7,563 bases of DNA. Source: an uncultured Lachnospiraceae bacterium (GTDB taxonomy: Bacteria > Bacillota > Clostridia > Lachnospirales > Lachnospiraceae). Positions 6,274 to 7,563 of this stretch are shown here, in pieces. The stretch is taken from assembly GCA_910585255.1 (NCBI GenBank), contig CAJUEI010000182.1, positions 1-7,563 of the forward strand, in the 5' to 3' direction. The translations under genes and the position numbers were made by a program. The first letter of the stretch is position 1; each line of letters opens with the position of its first letter. The notes under the pieces were generated by a model. That model saw nothing but the letters and a program-made list of their open reading frames with translations, was not told the DNA's origin and did not search any database.

Positions 6274-6852
6274 TTACTCCGGCTTTAAGCCAAAAATCTT
6301 TGCTCCCACACCGTTTCCTATCACCATAACCAAAAGATACCCCCATGCCTTAAAACTATAAGCCCCAGCCAAATGAAAATAAAACATATTTGCCACCGAA
6401 TGTTCAAAACCAGACAAAATAAATATCATAACCGGGGCAATAATAAATACAATATTTTTCGATTTATTAAAATTGTCGATTGCCAAATACATCATAACCC
6501 CGCACAGCACCGACAGAAAAAAAATATGGAAACAAGAGCGGCTCAGTTTTTTTTCCACCAATTCTATACTATTGATATTCAGCCCTGCTCCCTTGCAGAT
6601 CCAAGCAGTAATCATGGTTCCTATAAAATTCCCTACTACAATTACTGCCATATCAAGCAATGCGATCCATTTTTTTACAAATCCGATTTTCCCTGTATAG
6701 AGAAAAAATCCCTGTGTTACTATTGTCAATAAACCAAAAGAAAACAATAACGAACCAAGAGCTTTATTTTCCACTGACAAATATACCGCTCCGCCTATTC
6801 CAATCATAAATCCGGCATAAATCGCTTTTATCAATACCTGTACTTTCTGCAT
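6274..6852 (-). CDS. Compact formate/nitrite transporter (FNT) family protein
   Basis: This is a membrane protein of 192 residues with six predicted helices (about 8-27, 31-53, 62-87, 108-126, 132-158 and 168-187), matching the aquaporin-like fold of FocA/NirC channels for small monovalent anions such as formate, nitrite or hydrosulfide. The best marker is GFEHSVANM at 148-156. It matches the fifth-helix motif of FocA, with H151 at the place of the central pore histidine (FocA H209). The second-helix marker LYTGK at 51-55 replaces the usual LFTGN. The protein is clearly shorter than FocA (about 280), with short loops and tails rather than lost helices, so it looks like a compact but complete member. 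AGGAGG lies 7 bases before the ATG. The gap to dtd is 24 bases, so the two share a transcript. Which anion it carries cannot be told; hydrosulfide would fit the distant co-operonic metY but is speculation. Confidence 0.87.
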   Translation of the reverse strand: MQKVQVLIKAIYAGFMIGIGGAVYLSVENKALGSLLFSFGLLTIVTQGFFLYTGKIGFVKKWIALLDMAVIVVGNFIGTMITAWICKGAGLNINSIELVEKKLSRSCFHIFFLSVLCGVMMYLAIDNFNKSKNIVFIIAPVMIFILSGFEHSVANMFYFHLAGAYSFKAWGYLLVMVIGNGVGAKIFGLKPE

Positions 6853-6876
6853 CCTTCTTCCTCCTAAAATCTATAT

Positions 6877-7326
6877 CTAAAATAATTCTGCAGAATCCAA
6901 TAAAATGGTAAAAGGTCCGTCATTCAAAAGCTCTACTTTCATTTCTGCTCCAAATACACCACTCTCTACTTTTTCCACCTCTTTTCTGCATACAGCGAGA
7001 ATATATTGATACAGTTCCTCTGCCCAGTCCGGTTTTCCGGCTTGCGTAAAGCTGGGGCGATTTCCTTTTTTACAGTCTGCATATAATGTAAATTGAGACA
7101 CCAAAAGCAATGATCCGCCTACATCTTTTAAAGAAAGATTTGTCTTACCGTTTTCATCAGAGAAAATCCGCAGTTTTAGCATCTTTTGCACCATTTTATC
7201 GGCAAGTTCTTTTGTATCTTCCTGGCTGACACCAAGTAAAATTAAAAATCCCTGCTTAATTGCACCCACCTTTACATTTTCCACGGTTACAGAAGCAGAA
7301 GAAACACGCTGAATTAGCATTTTCAT
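6877..7326 (-). CDS. dtd: D-aminoacyl-tRNA deacylase
   Basis: This cytosolic homodimeric enzyme cleaves D-amino acids (and mischarged glycine) from tRNA, protecting translation from wrong-handed or misacylated substrates. The length of 149 residues is typical of bacterial Dtd (about 145-150). Both signature motifs are intact: S77-Q-F-T80 in the SQFTLYADCKKGNRPSF region, with T80 at the catalytic position, and N135-D-G-P-F-T140, containing the Gly-cisPro pair (G137-P138) that rejects L-amino acids. The N-terminal MLIQRVSSASV is also characteristic. Two start codons are close (7326 and 7320). GAGG at 7334-7337 sits 7 bases from the first and 13 from the second, so the first is chosen. It is the first gene of the five-gene unit, behind a promoter at 7370-7397. 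No anomaly is seen. Confidence 0.97.
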   Translation of the reverse strand: MKMLIQRVSSASVTVENVKVGAIKQGFLILLGVSQEDTKELADKMVQKMLKLRIFSDENGKTNLSLKDVGGSLLLVSQFTLYADCKKGNRPSFTQAGKPDWAEELYQYILAVCRKEVEKVESGVFGAEMKVELLNDGPFTILLDSAELF

Positions 7327-7352
7327 AAAATTTCCTCACTTTTCCTTTTGTA

Positions 7353-7384
7353 TTATCATAACTTCTCTAATCATAACATGATAA
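7353..7384. repeat. Overlapping direct and inverted repeats at the dtd promoter
   Basis: ATCATAAC occurs twice as a direct repeat (7355-7362 and 7370-7377, 15-base period). TTATCAT (7353-7359) and ATGATAA (7378-7384) form a perfect 7-bp inverted pair around an 18-base spacer. Together they cover the predicted -10 box and start site of the dtd unit. This layout would suit an operator, although AT-rich repeats arise easily by chance and no known regulator site was recognised. Confidence 0.35.
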
Positions 7385-7397
7385 AGAAAAAAATCAA
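7370..7397 (-). promoter_or_regulatory. Promoter of the dtd-to-metY unit
   Basis: On the minus strand a TTGATT -35 box (7392-7397) and a TATGAT -10 box (7370-7375) are separated by 16 bases, about 44 bases upstream of the dtd start codon. The matches are 4/6 and 5/6. It is divergent to the plus-strand promoter of the right-hand RNA element, with roughly 55 bases between the two -35 boxes. Confidence 0.55.
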
Positions 7398-7450
7398 GAT
7401 ATTTTCGGGTTTTCAAAAAAATGTATCCTTGAATAAAATTTACTCGGATT

Positions 7451-7480
7451 TTTAAATATAAAAAAATACTTTATTATAAA
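7451..7480 (+). promoter_or_regulatory. Promoter of the right-hand RNA element
   Basis: TTTAAA (7451-7456) and TATAAA (7475-7480) are 18 bases apart on the plus strand in a very AT-rich stretch. The sequence turns abruptly G-rich right after the -10, so transcription would start near 7486-7488, just where the conserved RNA element begins. That match in position supports the call. The -35 is weak (4/6). Confidence 0.5.
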
Positions 7481-7486
7481 GGGGTT

Positions 7487-7563
7487 GGGGAGGAGGACAC
7501 CAGAATGAACGCCAGAATGGGGAAGCTATCCCTTGCCGCTGTTCCGCTCTCCAGAAAGTAAGA
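7487..7563 (+). ncRNA. Structured RNA element, right copy, cut by window end
   Basis: This is the 5' part of a second copy of the element found at the left edge, in opposite genomic orientation and pointing out of the window. Block 1 (7492-7504) matches 142-154 of the left copy at 12 of 13 bases, and block 2 (7541-7558) matches 101-118 at 17 of 18. CTTGC (7532-7536) is also shared. Between the blocks the two copies differ in length (36 versus 23 bases) and sequence, but both can form a hairpin, here GGGA (7519-7522) with TCCC (7529-7532). That is how structured RNAs diverge. It lies directly behind a candidate promoter, so it may be an independent small RNA or the leader of a plus-strand gene beyond the edge. 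The rest of the element is not visible. Confidence 0.5.

Noticed and set aside
6373..6732. Long plus-strand frame opposite the FNT gene
   Set aside because: It is a shadow of a clear membrane-protein gene with its own ribosome site and family motif; the antisense product has no recognisable domain.
1..7563. The inverted copies at both edges as ends of a mobile element
   Set aside because: The genes between are ordinary housekeeping genes with no transposase or integrase, and each copy has RNA-like structure with a terminator or promoter rather than sharp terminal repeats.

Overview
The window looks like a chromosomal, mostly housekeeping segment of a low-GC Gram-positive anaerobe, most likely a clostridial genome of the Lachnospiraceae type. 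This rests on AT-rich base composition, strong AGGAGG-type ribosome binding sites, intrinsic terminators with T-runs, a lipobox lipoprotein, a ClpP-like protein of the TepA type, and a short formate/nitrite-channel protein. The genus cannot be fixed from the sequence alone. All seven protein genes lie on the minus strand, so transcription runs right to left.

Right to left: a promoter near 7370-7397 drives a tightly packed five-gene unit. These are dtd (D-aminoacyl-tRNA deacylase), a compact formate/nitrite transporter family protein, a ComEC-type metallo-beta-lactamase lipoprotein with a C-terminal Cys/His domain, an M16 zinc peptidase, and metY (O-acetylhomoserine sulfhydrylase). Gaps are 24, 56, 29 and 10 bases, and a 12-bp terminator hairpin closes the unit at 2339-2378. 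Next is a single TepA-like ClpP-family gene, whose candidate promoter sits inside that terminator hairpin and which has its own 14-bp terminator at 1456-1499. Last is a cation diffusion facilitator with Mn-type site residues and a duplicated cytosolic domain, with its own promoter. The genes do not form one obvious pathway. The shared unit joins translation quality control, small-anion transport, an exported hydrolase, proteolysis and sulfur amino-acid synthesis.

The least expected feature is at the two edges. Immediately after the transporter gene (157 down to 9, minus strand) is a roughly 150-base structured RNA-like element ending in a hairpin and seven T's. At the far right edge, on the plus strand behind its own promoter (7487 onward, cut by the window end), is a second copy of the same element. 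The copies share two sequence blocks (12/13 and 17/18 identical) separated by hairpins of unrelated sequence. That pattern suggests a conserved non-coding RNA or cis-regulatory leader rather than a coding or transposon repeat. I could not assign it to a known family from memory.

I see no CRISPR array, insertion sequence, tRNA, rRNA or phage gene. The intergenic stretches are short and carry the promoters, terminators and RNA elements listed.
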